Source of the DNA: Nocardia coubleae NBRC 108252
Lineage (GTDB): Bacteria > Actinomycetota > Actinomycetes > Mycobacteriales > Mycobacteriaceae
DNA: 64,000 bases
Direction: 5' to 3'
Assembly (NCBI RefSeq): GCF_001612805.1
Contig: NZ_BDBD01000020.1
Span: 1-64,000, forward strand
The first letter of the stretch is position 1. Each line of letters begins with the position of its first letter. Below the pieces are notes generated by a model, which searched no databases, was not told the origin of the DNA, and worked only from the letters and a program-made list of their open reading frames with translations. The translations under genes were made by a program, and so were the position numbers. Of this stretch, positions 41,626 to 50,781 are shown one piece after another.

Positions 41626-43419
41626 CTACTTCGGCAGCGGGATGCGGGTGGGGGCCGTGAGGGCGGTGGCGTGGTTGCGCAGGGCGGCTACGGCGGTGAG
41701 CTGGTGTTCGAGGGCGGCTGTTCGTTCGGCGCGGTGTTTGGCCTGGATGGAGGCCGCTTCCTGGGCGGCGGTGAGGGATTCGTCGATGGAGCGGAGGCTG
41801 CGTTCGGCGATGCCCGCGTAGTGGTCGCGTAGGACGCGGTGGATGCGGTGGATGCGGTCTCGGGAGTCTTTGCCCGCCTGGAAGGCCACGTCGTCGAGGA
41901 AGCGGCGGATGGCGTTCTTGGCCTCGGCGCGGCGGCGGGTGAGGCGGGCCTGCTTATCGTCACGGTACGCCTTGCCACCCACGAGCACGCCTGCGCCGAG
42001 AGAAATGGGGTTCAGCAGGGCCAGGCCCGCGAAAGTCGTTGCCAGACCGACCATCAGGACGCCGCCGTAGGAACCGCGCATGCCGACGAGGACCTTCGAC
42101 AGGACGCCGATATCGGGTTCGAGGTCGCCCAGAGTGCCGGTGCGGTGGGTGGTGCCGGAGGGGTCGAGGGCGGCAGGGAGGTCTACCGAGCCCAGCTCGA
42201 GGAAGTGTTCGGCTACCTGGTTTGCCAAGGCTTCCGCTCTGGTGTGCGCCCAGAGCAAGTTGTCGCCCAGGGCTGAATCGACTGTGCCCGTGAGCCATTC
42301 GGAGATGGCTCCCCAGTGGCGGCCGGGGTCGTGGTCGTCGATCCACTCCTCGCCGGTGCGGGCGATCTCGCGCAGGCGTTCGCGCAGGTCGTGGTCGACG
42401 TCACCGGCCAGGTCGGTGATGCCGTCGGCGAGGGTTTGCTGCCAGGCCGCGGTGCGGCGATGCAGTTGCTGTGCACGGGCTTTGGCCGATTGCAGCTCGC
42501 CGACCGCGGCCGCGGCTTGTTGCGGATCGCGTAGGGCGACGAGTTCGCTGCCCAGAGCCAGTGCCAGATGCTCTGCGGCCGAGGACATCTCACGAGCGAT
42601 GGCGGCGCGGGTCGCGGCTTCGTCACGGGCGACCACCTGCTCGCGCAGGAATTGGTAGAGCTGCCCGTAACCGGACTCGGCGCCCAGCTGCGCGTCTTGC
42701 AAGCGCAGGGCGTGGGCGCGGAGCAGGGCCGAAATCGGGAGCAGTGGGAGGTCGAGGTTCGCCTTGCGCAGGTGCTCCCGGTCGGCTTCGAAGACCTGGC
42801 GCCAGTGCGGGTAGAGGTCGGTTTTCGACATCAGAACCGCTGTGGCCGGGCACAATTCGGTTGCTTGTCGCAGGAAGGTGAGTTCCGGGGCGGTGAGTTC
42901 GGTTGAGGCGTCGGAGATTACAAGGACGGCGTCGGCCGCGGGAAGCATCTCCAGGACACCGAGGGTGCCCGCCGTGGTTCGGGCGCCGATGCCGGGGGTG
43001 TCGATGAGGACTATGCCGTCGGCGAGCAGGTCGGCGGGGAGGTGCACCTCGATGCGAAGGATCTGTTTGCCCGCCACGGACCGGTCACCGATCGACGGCA
43101 GATCGGCGATCGGGAACTCGACCCGCTCCTCCTCCGAAGATGTTGTAGCCAACACCAATTCAGCTCGCGGCTGCGGCGCGTAGGCGAGCTGCATCGGGAA
43201 ACGGGTGGTGACGTCGTCGCCCACGGGACAGATCTCGACATTGAGCAGCGCGTTGATGAAACGGCTCTTGCCCTGATCGAGCTGGCCCGCGACGACGATC
43301 CGCCGCCGCGGGTCGCGCACCCGGACCGCCGCCGTTTCCAGGCGGGCGACCAGGTCGTCACGACCCGCGGCACGAGCCGCCGCGACGGTGTTGTCGAGAA
43401 CCGACAGCAACGAATCCAT
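41626..43419 (-). CDS. iniA: IniA-like dynamin-family GTPase (second copy)
   Basis: 597 residues. GTPase signatures: G1 GQLDQGKS (45-52), G3 DTPG (140-143), G4 SKTD (198-201, a variant of TKxD). Long helical stalk segments follow, and a hydrophobic membrane-contact stretch (GGVLMVGLATTFAGLALLNPISLGAGVLVGG) lies near 460-490, as in M. tuberculosis IniA, a bacterial dynamin-like protein that fissions membranes. It is shorter at the N-terminus than the other copy (635) and moderately diverged. It lies 9 nt after the IniB-like gene, so the two form an operon. No iniC follows here; the next gene is convergent marR. Confidence 0.92.
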   Translation of the reverse strand: MDSLLSVLDNTVAAARAAGRDDLVARLETAAVRVRDPRRRIVVAGQLDQGKSRFINALLNVEICPVGDDVTTRFPMQLAYAPQPRAELVLATTSSEEERVEFPIADLPSIGDRSVAGKQILRIEVHLPADLLADGIVLIDTPGIGARTTAGTLGVLEMLPAADAVLVISDASTELTAPELTFLRQATELCPATAVLMSKTDLYPHWRQVFEADREHLRKANLDLPLLPISALLRAHALRLQDAQLGAESGYGQLYQFLREQVVARDEAATRAAIAREMSSAAEHLALALGSELVALRDPQQAAAAVGELQSAKARAQQLHRRTAAWQQTLADGITDLAGDVDHDLRERLREIARTGEEWIDDHDPGRHWGAISEWLTGTVDSALGDNLLWAHTRAEALANQVAEHFLELGSVDLPAALDPSGTTHRTGTLGDLEPDIGVLSKVLVGMRGSYGGVLMVGLATTFAGLALLNPISLGAGVLVGGKAYRDDKQARLTRRRAEAKNAIRRFLDDVAFQAGKDSRDRIHRIHRVLRDHYAGIAERSLRSIDESLTAAQEAASIQAKHRAERTAALEHQLTAVAALRNHATALTAPTRIPLPK

Positions 43420-43428
43420 CGGCCTGAA

Positions 43429-46400
43429 CTACAGCGCTTCAGGGGTGTCGAACGGGGACTCCGGGGCGGTGAACGAGGTGTCGAGCAGGCCCGTTCCGCC
43501 GGAGAGCGGGGAATCGTCGAGAGCCGGGCCGAAGGCGCTGTCCACGTCGACCGTCGACCAGGTGTCGGCGGCCGAGGTGAAATCGATGGTCGAGGTGGGT
43601 TCGGTGGCGGCTTCGCCGGTGAGGTTCATGGAGGTCTCCGAGGTGAGGGCGGTTGATGCCACGGTTTCGAAGCCGCTGGTCGCCCCGAGGGTGGATTCCA
43701 AGCCGGTGGATGTGGTGAAGGTGGAATCGAGTTGCGGCTCGGACTGGATGGTCGAGCCGAGGCCTGCGGCTACGCCGGTTTCGGTGGACCAGTCGGGTGT
43801 TGTGCCGAGGCCGAGTTCGAGACCTGTTGCGGTGGAGGTTGTTACGTCGGCGGTTGCGTCGAACGCGCCTGTGGCCGTGGCTCCGGCACCGGTGGTCGCG
43901 GTGGCTGCCGCGTCCAGTGCGGCGGCGGTGCCCGTCACACCGGCTGCGCCTGCCGCCGCGTTCGCGGCAAAGTCGGCTGCCGCGTTCGCGGCAAAGTCGG
44001 CTGCCGCGTTCGCGCCGAGGTCGGCTGTGGCGTTCGCAGCGAAACCGGCTGCGGCTTCGGCAGATGCGGCTGCGTTGGCGGCGGCGTCTGCGGAAGCGTG
44101 GGCTCCGGCGGTGGCGATGCCGCCGAGGCCGGTAGCGATGCCGGTCGAGTTCGCTACTGCGCCGGTGAGATTGGACTGGAGTGCGGTGGTGGTGTTCGCA
44201 GCGCCGACCAGGGCGGTATCGAAGGCCGAGGTGGACACGAGTTCGGCCGCGGTGTCGACGGTCGAGGCTGCGGCGAGATCGGTGTTGAAGGCTGTGCTGA
44301 GGGCGGTTTCGAGGCCGGTGGCCGGGGCGGCGGTAAAGGGAGCGCCGAGAGTTGCGGCTGCCCCGGTGGACAGGCCTGCCGCGATTTGAGTGCCGAGGTC
44401 CGCTGTCGCGGCGGCGCCCGTGAGGCCGGCGGAGAGATCGGCGCCTGCACCGGTGAGGCCGATCTGCGTGGTCGAGGCGACCGCACCGGTCAGCGAAGTC
44501 GCCGCAGCAGCACCGGCATTCGCGGCCGCACCGACCTGCATCCCGACCCCACCCGTCCCCGAAAGTCCTGTTTCGAGACCCGCCTCGAACGCACCACCAA
44601 CGGAAGTGCCCAGCCCCACAACGCCTTCGGTCAACCCGGAAGCACTGGCATCGAAACCCGAGCCCAACGAACCCGCCCCGGACAGGGCGGCGGCGTTAAG
44701 ACCCGCAGTGGAGCTGGCGGCAAGATCGGCGACAGTATCCAGCGCACCCCCGGCGGCGAGACCCGAAGTCGCGCCGAAGTCCGCAGCGGCCTCCACGCCG
44801 GCAGCGGCGTTCGAGGCGAGGTCGGCCGAGGTTTCCACGCCCAGCGCACCCACGGCCGAAAGACCTGAAGCCGCGCCCACAGCGGCCTCCACGCCCGCAA
44901 CGGCATTCGCGGCGAGGTCGGCCGTCGTCGTTACCGCGTCCAGCGCACCCGCGGCGGAAAGACCAGAGGTCAGATCGACGCCAACGGCGGATTCCACGCC
45001 CGCCGTGGCGCCGGCGGTGAGGTCGGCGGCAGCGTTCGTGCCGATCGAGCCTGCGGTCGTGAGGCCGGTTTCGAGGCCGGTAGTCGCAGCGGTGCTGGCG
45101 GACATTGCCGACTGGACGGCGGCAGCGTTGGTGGCGCCGAGTGCTGCGGAGACGGCGAGGTCGGTCTCGGTTGTTGCTGTCGTCAGGCCGCTCACAGTCG
45201 TGCCGAGGCCGGCGGCGACACCCGTGGTGGCGTCGAGTGCACCTGCGACGGTGGCACCGATTCCAAGGTCGGTTCCCGCCGTTGCGGAGAGGTCGGCACC
45301 GGCGGCGGCCACCGACTCGAGGGCGGAATCGAGACCGGTGGCGGCACCGATCACCGAATCGTGTCCGAACGAAAGGCTCTCGCCTACCGCGCTATTCGTG
45401 GCGGCGGTCAGTTCGAGGCCGAGGTCTGCGGTGGTGTCGGTGGTCGTGGTGACGGCAGAGTGGATGTTTGCCGATGCGTCGGCGAGGAGACCTGTGGTCG
45501 TCCCGAGACCTGCGGTGAGGTCGGCACCCAGGTCGACGGCGGCATCCGCGCTTGCACCGAGACCGGCTGTGATGTCAGTGGTTACGTCGGTTGCGGCTTC
45601 GAGGGTGGCTCCGAGGTCGGTAGTTGCGGTGGTCACCGCGTCGAGGGTGATGTCAGTGGTCGCACCCAGATCGGCTGTGGCGCTGCTGATGGCGCCCAGG
45701 TCGGCGGCGATGTCGGTGGCAGCTGTGAGGCCTGTGTTCACGCCAGCGCCCAGACCTGTTGTGACGCCCGCTGCTACGTCGGTTGCCGCGTCGAGGGTGG
45801 GGTTCAGGGTCGCGCCGATACCGGTGGTTGCGTCACTGGCGGCACCCAGCCCGGCACCCACAGACGCGCCCAAGCCGGCGGACACATCAGCGACAGCACC
45901 CAGGCTGGCACCCACAGACGCCCCGAGACCGGCGGAAACGTCAGCGGCAGCGCCCAGGCCAGCACCCACAGACGCCCCGAGACCGGCTGAAACCTCAGCG
46001 ACAGCACCCAAAGACGCACCCAAACCAGCCGACAAATCGGCGGCTGCATCCAGCCCGGCACCTACAGACGCGCCCAAACCAGCAGACACATCAGCGACAG
46101 CACCCAGCCCGGCACCCACAGACGCGCCCAAACCCGCGGAAGCATCAGCGACAGCACCCACGCCAGCACCCACAGACGCCCCGAGACCGGCTGAAACCTC
46201 AGCGACAGCACCCAAAGACGCACCCAAACCAGCCGACAAATCGGCGGCTGCATCCAGGCCGGCACCTACAGACGCGCCCAAACCAGCAGACACATCAGCG
46301 ACAGCACCCACAGACGCGCCCAGACCAGCAGACACATCAGCGGCAGCGGTCAGGCCCGTGCCCACGGTGGCGCCGACGTCGACGGTCGTTTCCAGGCCGG

Positions 46401-46686
46401 TCTCGATGTCGGCGGCCGTGGTGACGGCTGCGGCGGTGGTGGCGGCTACCGAGGTGGTGGCGGCGGTGGTCACCGAGGCGGCGGCGGTGTTGAGGGCGGT
46501 GAGGGTGGAGGTGCAGTCGGTGGAGAGGGTGGCGGCGATGGTGGGGGCGGCGGCCGCGATCTCGGCGGGGGTGGCGGGGATGTCCGCTTCGCAGAGGACA
46601 TGGACGGGGTTGGCGCAATAGTTTGCTGCGGCTTGGGGATCGCGCAGCAGGTTCAGGATGAACTCGAGGATCGCGGTGGGGTTCAT
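43429..46686 (-). CDS. iniB: IniB-like Ala/Gly repeat protein (second module)
   Basis: 1,085 residues. The first 55 residues are the IniB N-terminal domain (MNPTAILEFILNLLRDPQAA...), which aligns with the start of M. tuberculosis IniB (TSLIDYILSLFRSEDAA). The rest is low complexity: Ala, Gly, Thr, Ser, Val, Asp, with no Lys/Arg and one Cys pair only at the start. Residues about 115-275 are SAGLGASVGAGLGAVADV-type 18-residue and 14-residue units; the remainder is irregular (GLETGL, VGAAS). The C-terminus has VDVDSAFGPAL. ATG at 46686 with AGGAG 9 nt upstream; longer in-frame extension ignored. No signal peptide. Twice the length of mycobacterial IniB (479). Confidence 0.85.
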   Translation of the reverse strand: MNPTAILEFILNLLRDPQAAANYCANPVHVLCEADIPATPAEIAAAAPTIAATLSTDCTSTLTALNTAAASVTTAATTSVAATTAAAVTTAADIETGLETTVDVGATVGTGLTAAADVSAGLGASVGAVADVSAGLGASVGAGLDAAADLSAGLGASLGAVAEVSAGLGASVGAGVGAVADASAGLGASVGAGLGAVADVSAGLGASVGAGLDAAADLSAGLGASLGAVAEVSAGLGASVGAGLGAAADVSAGLGASVGASLGAVADVSAGLGASVGAGLGAASDATTGIGATLNPTLDAATDVAAGVTTGLGAGVNTGLTAATDIAADLGAISSATADLGATTDITLDAVTTATTDLGATLEAATDVTTDITAGLGASADAAVDLGADLTAGLGTTTGLLADASANIHSAVTTTTDTTADLGLELTAATNSAVGESLSFGHDSVIGAATGLDSALESVAAAGADLSATAGTDLGIGATVAGALDATTGVAAGLGTTVSGLTTATTETDLAVSAALGATNAAAVQSAMSASTAATTGLETGLTTAGSIGTNAAADLTAGATAGVESAVGVDLTSGLSAAGALDAVTTTADLAANAVAGVEAAVGAASGLSAVGALGVETSADLASNAAAGVEAAADFGATSGLAAGGALDTVADLAASSTAGLNAAALSGAGSLGSGFDASASGLTEGVVGLGTSVGGAFEAGLETGLSGTGGVGMQVGAAANAGAAAATSLTGAVASTTQIGLTGAGADLSAGLTGAAATADLGTQIAAGLSTGAAATLGAPFTAAPATGLETALSTAFNTDLAAASTVDTAAELVSTSAFDTALVGAANTTTALQSNLTGAVANSTGIATGLGGIATAGAHASADAAANAAASAEAAAGFAANATADLGANAAADFAANAAADFAANAAAGAAGVTGTAAALDAAATATTGAGATATGAFDATADVTTSTATGLELGLGTTPDWSTETGVAAGLGSTIQSEPQLDSTFTTSTGLESTLGATSGFETVASTALTSETSMNLTGEAATEPTSTIDFTSAADTWSTVDVDSAFGPALDDSPLSGGTGLLDTSFTAPESPFDTPEAL
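45830..46350 (-). repeat. 54-nt/42-nt tandem repeats and 204-nt duplicated block in iniB
   Basis: Codes for SAGLGASVGAGL units of 18 and 14 residues. At DNA level 45961-46106 and 46165-46310 are identical apart from one base as read by eye, a spacing of 204 nt (68 codons = 18+18+14+18). This marks a recent duplication. Confidence 0.8.
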
Positions 46687-46826
46687 TCGGGTCAGCTCCT
46701 CCAGATCAGGACTTGCGCCGGATCCGTACTCGTCTGTCGGTGGGTGCTTTTCACGCTTGGCCATGCGAGTGTTCGGAAAGCTAGTCCGATTCCGCAACGA
46801 AATCGTTACCGATGAAGAGTGTGACC

Positions 46827-46842
46827 TTTTCGGAGCCGAAAA
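46827..46842. repeat. Short perfect palindrome TTTTCGG-AG-CCGAAAA
   Basis: A 7-bp inverted repeat 12 nt past the transposase fragment and about 140 nt before the iniB start. It could be a weak terminator, an operator for iniB, or a relic of the insertion. Confidence 0.4.
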
Positions 46843-46853
46843 ATCGGTGTCTC

Positions 46854-47171
46854 CTAACTATCTCGCCGCACCCAGGCGAGGTTGCCCGCGTCGTCGGCCA
46901 TGGCGGCCAAGGCGGTGAGCAGACGATCCCATGTGCCGTCGGCCTGGTAGCGGCGCTGCCGTTTCCAGACCGTCTGCCACGGACCGAATTCGGCGGGCAG
47001 CTCACGCCACGCGATACCGGTACGCAGCCAGAACAGCATCCCCTCGACCACGAGACGGTTGTTGGCGAAGTCGCGGCCCGCACGGCCCGCCGAGGTGGGC
47101 AGCAGGAATTCGAGCAGCGCCCATTGCGCGTCCGTCAGTACCCGGACGGGGTCGCCGATCGTCGTGGTCAC
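46854..47171 (-). CDS. IS5-family transposase N-terminal fragment (DUF4096)
   Basis: 105 residues matching the first part of IS5-type transposases: LTDAQWALLEFLLP at the start, then GMLFWLRTGIAWRELPAEFGPWQTVWKR and WDRLLTALAA. In full-length elements the frame continues at the point where this one ends (GNLAWVRRDS) into the DDE catalytic domain, which is absent downstream. No terminal inverted repeats were found by eye. It is therefore a decayed or truncated element, not an active one. It lies exactly between the two ini modules and may mark the recombination that placed them in tandem. Confidence 0.75.
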   Translation of the reverse strand: MTTTIGDPVRVLTDAQWALLEFLLPTSAGRAGRDFANNRLVVEGMLFWLRTGIAWRELPAEFGPWQTVWKRQRRYQADGTWDRLLTALAAMADDAGNLAWVRRDS

Positions 47172-47237
47172 GGCGGAATCATGCCGTATCGAGCAGCGAC
47201 AAGCCCAATCGATCGGCGAAATAATTGGGAGACAGGA

Positions 47238-48779
47238 TCAGCCCGGTAGCTGCGAGAGTGCTCCCTCGACACTGCGTACGGCGGTCAGGCACGCCTCGAC
47301 TGTCGTCTTGTCGATGAGCGGATGCCGGGATCTGGTGCGCCATTTGCGCGCCGCGTCGAGGGCATGGGCGCGCATCGTCGCGGGGTCGGTGTCGGCGGGT
47401 AGGCCCAGGCGCACGTGCGGGGCGACGCCGGCGCCGCCGACCAGGCGGAACAGTTCGGCGAGGTCGTCGGGTGGCAGTGGCAACTCGTCGGCGCGCAACC
47501 GGCCGAGCAGGCGCAACTCGGCGAAACCGTGCACGTCGGCGAGCAGGGTCCGCACGCGCGGCAGCAGTTCGTCGGCGGGGGTGCCGGGGTGGGCGGTGAT
47601 CACCCGGTCGAGGGTGGTGAGCGCGGAATGGGCTTTGAGCTGCTCGGCACGTTGACCGAATTGCACGTCGAGGACCCGGCGCAGCTCGTCGATGCCGCTG
47701 CGGGCACTCAGCTCGGCCGACAGCGACGCCGCGTCACGCACGCCGGTGCGCACGAGTTCGGTGGCCATCCGCACACCGAACATGCCGAACCGGTCCAGCA
47801 ATTGGGCGCGGACCAGCGGCGATACCGGCAGGTCGATATCGGGGCGCGAGAACCGGTCGGCCGAGAGCAGGGCCAGTTCGAGGGTGTCGGCGGGCAGCCC
47901 GGCCAGGGCTGCGAACGCGGCGAACTCGGGCTGGGTGAGGGTGGCGGCGGCGAAAGCGAGCAGGCCCGCCACGGGGATCACCGCCTGGCACAACCCGGTG
48001 CGTTCCAGCTCGGTGGCGAAGCGGGTGGCCACATCGCGCGCCGAATTCAGGGCGTTGATGTGGCCGGCGCTGATCTCGTCGGCCCGCGACACCACCCCGA
48101 CCACACCGAGCGGACCGGCCGGACCGCCGGAACCGATCTGTTCGAGGAAATGGACGTCGGTGGCGTCGAGGCGGCGCAGCAGGTAGACCACGGCGTCGGC
48201 GCCGGGGATGCGCAGGGCGTCGGGTTCGATATCAGCGGGTGTGAGCAGACGCATGGTTCGCTCGGACACCTCGTGCGACAGCGACGACGTGCCCGGCGTG
48301 TCGATGATGGTGGTGCGTGACAACTCGGCCGTCGGCCAGCGCACTTCCAGGTGGTCGACGGCGTGCGTACCGGCCGGCTGCCAGCGCAGACCCGACAGCT
48401 CGAAGGTGAGACCGTGCGCCCCGGCCCCTCGGCGGACCGCCACGTTCGCCGACGCGCCGTCGGCCGCGAACGCCGTCACCGTCGGGGTGGTTCCGCTGCG
48501 GTACCAGGTGACCACGCGGGTGCATTCGGTGGCATCGGTGGGGGCGATGCTCTGCCCGACCAGGGCGTTGAGCAGCGTCGACTTGCCCGCCTTGATCGAA
48601 CCGGCCAGCGCGACCCGCAACGGCTGACGCAACCGCTCGGCGCATTCGTCGATCAACTGCCGGGCGCCGGGGTCGCGCAGTTCCCGCGCGGCGGCCTTGA
48701 CGAGCCGGTGCGCCTCGCCGGTCGTGGGTGCGGTGGGTGCGCCGCCGGGAAGCGGGGATTCGGGCCGATAGTGTCTCAT
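47238..48779 (-). CDS. iniC: IniC-like dynamin-family GTPase
   Basis: 513 residues (M. tuberculosis IniC 493). G1 is GSIKAGKS (60-67), G3 DTPG with the TTIIDTPGTSSLS segment, and G4 the less usual SRADE (VGVVSRADEISAG). The remainder is helical. No long hydrophobic paddle is seen, in contrast to IniA. Bacterial dynamin pairs often work as heterocomplexes, so IniC is expected to pair with the adjacent IniA. ATG at 48779. It is 86 bp downstream of iniA on the same strand. An upstream in-frame ATG (48806) would add 9 residues. Confidence 0.9.
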   Translation of the reverse strand: MRHYRPESPLPGGAPTAPTTGEAHRLVKAAARELRDPGARQLIDECAERLRQPLRVALAGSIKAGKSTLLNALVGQSIAPTDATECTRVVTWYRSGTTPTVTAFAADGASANVAVRRGAGAHGLTFELSGLRWQPAGTHAVDHLEVRWPTAELSRTTIIDTPGTSSLSHEVSERTMRLLTPADIEPDALRIPGADAVVYLLRRLDATDVHFLEQIGSGGPAGPLGVVGVVSRADEISAGHINALNSARDVATRFATELERTGLCQAVIPVAGLLAFAAATLTQPEFAAFAALAGLPADTLELALLSADRFSRPDIDLPVSPLVRAQLLDRFGMFGVRMATELVRTGVRDAASLSAELSARSGIDELRRVLDVQFGQRAEQLKAHSALTTLDRVITAHPGTPADELLPRVRTLLADVHGFAELRLLGRLRADELPLPPDDLAELFRLVGGAGVAPHVRLGLPADTDPATMRAHALDAARKWRTRSRHPLIDKTTVEACLTAVRSVEGALSQLPG

Positions 48780-48865
48780 CGGCGCGCGGCCTCCGCTTCG
48801 ACCCACGCGGCGAGCATCATTCCTTCACTTAAACACACCCTCGCGCGCCGGAGCGAACACGGCGT

Positions 48866-50773
48866 TCACCGGCGTCCGTCCTCGGCGGGCACCGGCCGCA
48901 CACCGGGTGACGGCGCCGAATACGAACGCTGCCTGCCCGGCGCCGAGGTGAGCTCGAGCATGCCGTCGGCGTAGCGGCGCAGCTCGGCGACCCGCACCAA
49001 CTGGTGCTCCAGTTCGCCGCGCCGGCCCGACCGGCTGTTCACCGCCGAATTCGCCGCATCCTGCGCGGCCTTCAGCGAGGCATCGATCGAGCGCAGGCTG
49101 CGTTCGGCGACACCGGTGAAGTGGTCGCGCAGGGCCCGGTGGATGCGGTGCATGCGGTCCTTGGCCTCCTTGCCCGCCTGGAACGCCACATCGTCGACGA
49201 ACCGCCGCACCGCAGCCTTGGCCTCGGCGCGTTTGCGAGCCAGGCGCAACTGTTTGTCGTCCTTGTAGGCCTTTCCGCCGACCAGCACACCCGCGCCGAT
49301 CGACAGCGGATTCAGCAGCGCCAGGCCGGCCAGTGTGGAGGCGAGACCGACCATCAGCACGCCACCGTAGGAGCCGCGCAAGCCGACGAGGACCTTGCTG
49401 GTGACGCTGATATCGGGTTCGAGACCGGCAAGGGTGCCCGCCGCCGCGCCCGTGCCCTCGGCATCCATCGCGTTGTCCACATCGGGCAGGTCGACGGCGC
49501 TGGCCTTGCCGAAATGTTCGGCGACCCGCTCGGCCAGGGTTTCGGCCCTGGTGTGCGTCCACAGCAGGTTGTCGCCGAGGGCGGTGTCGACCGTGCCGGT
49601 GAGCCACTCGGCGATGGCCTGCCAGTGCCTGCCCGGATCGTGTTCGTCGATCCAGTCCTCGGCGGTGTGGGCCACCGCGCGCAGGCGTTCGCGCAGGTCG
49701 TGGTCGATATCGCTCATCAGGTCGGTGATGCCGTCCTGCAGGGTCTGCTGCCAGTAGCCGGAGCTGCGGCGCAGGTCCTCGGCGGCGGTGCGGGCGCGTT
49801 GCAGTTCGCGGATCGCGTCGTCGGAGCGTTCCGGGTCGCGCAGGGCGATCAGTTCGCTGCCGAGGACAAGGGCCAGATGTTCGGCCGCCGAATGCAGTTC
49901 GCGTGCCACCGCGGCCCTGGTCGACACCTGGTCGCGGGCGACGACCTGTTCCTTCAGGAACGCGAACAGCGCACCGAAACCGGACTCGCGACCGAGCTGG
50001 GCACTGTTGGTGCGCAACGCGTGCGCGCGCAGCAGCGACGACACCGGAAGCATCGGGATCTCGAGCCCAGAGCGGGCGATGTGCCCGCGATCGGCCTCGG
50101 CGACTTGACGCCAATGCGGATACATGTCCACCTTGGTGAGCAGCACCGCGACCGTCGGACACAGTTCCTTGACCTGCCGCAGGAACGACAGCTCTGGCTC
50201 GGTGAGTTCGGTGGAGGCATCGCTCAGCAGCAGCACCGCGTCGGCGGCCGGAACCATGCCGAGCACGGCCGCCGAATACGCACTGCTGTGCCCGCCGACG
50301 CCGGGGGTGTCGACCAGCACGATGCCCTCGCTGAGCAGCTGATTCGGCACCGCCGCCTCGATCCGCGCGATCTGGCGGCCCTGCGCGTACGGGCTGCGGG
50401 CGTCGAGGGAACCGATCTCGTCGAACGGCACCTCCACGCGGATGTCGCTCGCGCCCGGCGCGGTGAGCACCAGTTCGGCCCGCGGGACCGGACCGTATTC
50501 GAGTTGCAGGGGGATGGTCGTGGTCTGGTCGTCGCCGACCCGGCACACATCCAGCCCGAGCAACGCGTTGACGAAACGGCTCTTGCCCTGTTCCAGCTGA
50601 CCGGTCACCACGATCCGCCTGCGCGGATCCCTGACCCGTTGCGCGACCGCCTCCAACCGGACGACCAGGTCGTCGCGGTCGGCGGCGCGCGCCGCCTCGA
50701 TCGTGTCGCCGAGCACCGTCAGCAGCGGGGTGGCTGCCGACGGTGCGGCCGACGTCTTCGCCGGAGTCGTCAT
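48866..50773 (-). CDS. iniA: IniA-like dynamin-family GTPase (first copy)
   Basis: 635 residues, near the 640 of M. tuberculosis IniA. G1 GQLEQGKS (58-65), G3 DTPG (155-158), G4 TKVD (213-216). A conserved membrane-insertion stretch (GGVLMVGLASTLAGLALLNPLSIGAGVLVGG) is near residue 475-505. The protein remodels or fissions membrane by GTP hydrolysis and is linked to tolerance of cell-wall drugs in mycobacteria. The ATG lies 8 nt after the stop of the giant repeat gene, so they are co-transcribed. Together with iniC this is the full iniBAC order. Confidence 0.94.
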   Translation of the reverse strand: MTTPAKTSAAPSAATPLLTVLGDTIEAARAADRDDLVVRLEAVAQRVRDPRRRIVVTGQLEQGKSRFVNALLGLDVCRVGDDQTTTIPLQLEYGPVPRAELVLTAPGASDIRVEVPFDEIGSLDARSPYAQGRQIARIEAAVPNQLLSEGIVLVDTPGVGGHSSAYSAAVLGMVPAADAVLLLSDASTELTEPELSFLRQVKELCPTVAVLLTKVDMYPHWRQVAEADRGHIARSGLEIPMLPVSSLLRAHALRTNSAQLGRESGFGALFAFLKEQVVARDQVSTRAAVARELHSAAEHLALVLGSELIALRDPERSDDAIRELQRARTAAEDLRRSSGYWQQTLQDGITDLMSDIDHDLRERLRAVAHTAEDWIDEHDPGRHWQAIAEWLTGTVDTALGDNLLWTHTRAETLAERVAEHFGKASAVDLPDVDNAMDAEGTGAAAGTLAGLEPDISVTSKVLVGLRGSYGGVLMVGLASTLAGLALLNPLSIGAGVLVGGKAYKDDKQLRLARKRAEAKAAVRRFVDDVAFQAGKEAKDRMHRIHRALRDHFTGVAERSLRSIDASLKAAQDAANSAVNSRSGRRGELEHQLVRVAELRRYADGMLELTSAPGRQRSYSAPSPGVRPVPAEDGRR

Positions 50774-50781
50774 GACGATCC

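Noticed and set aside
43429..46686. PE_PGRS or PPE protein
   Set aside because: Ala/Gly richness is similar, but the N-terminus matches IniB, not PE or PPE domains.
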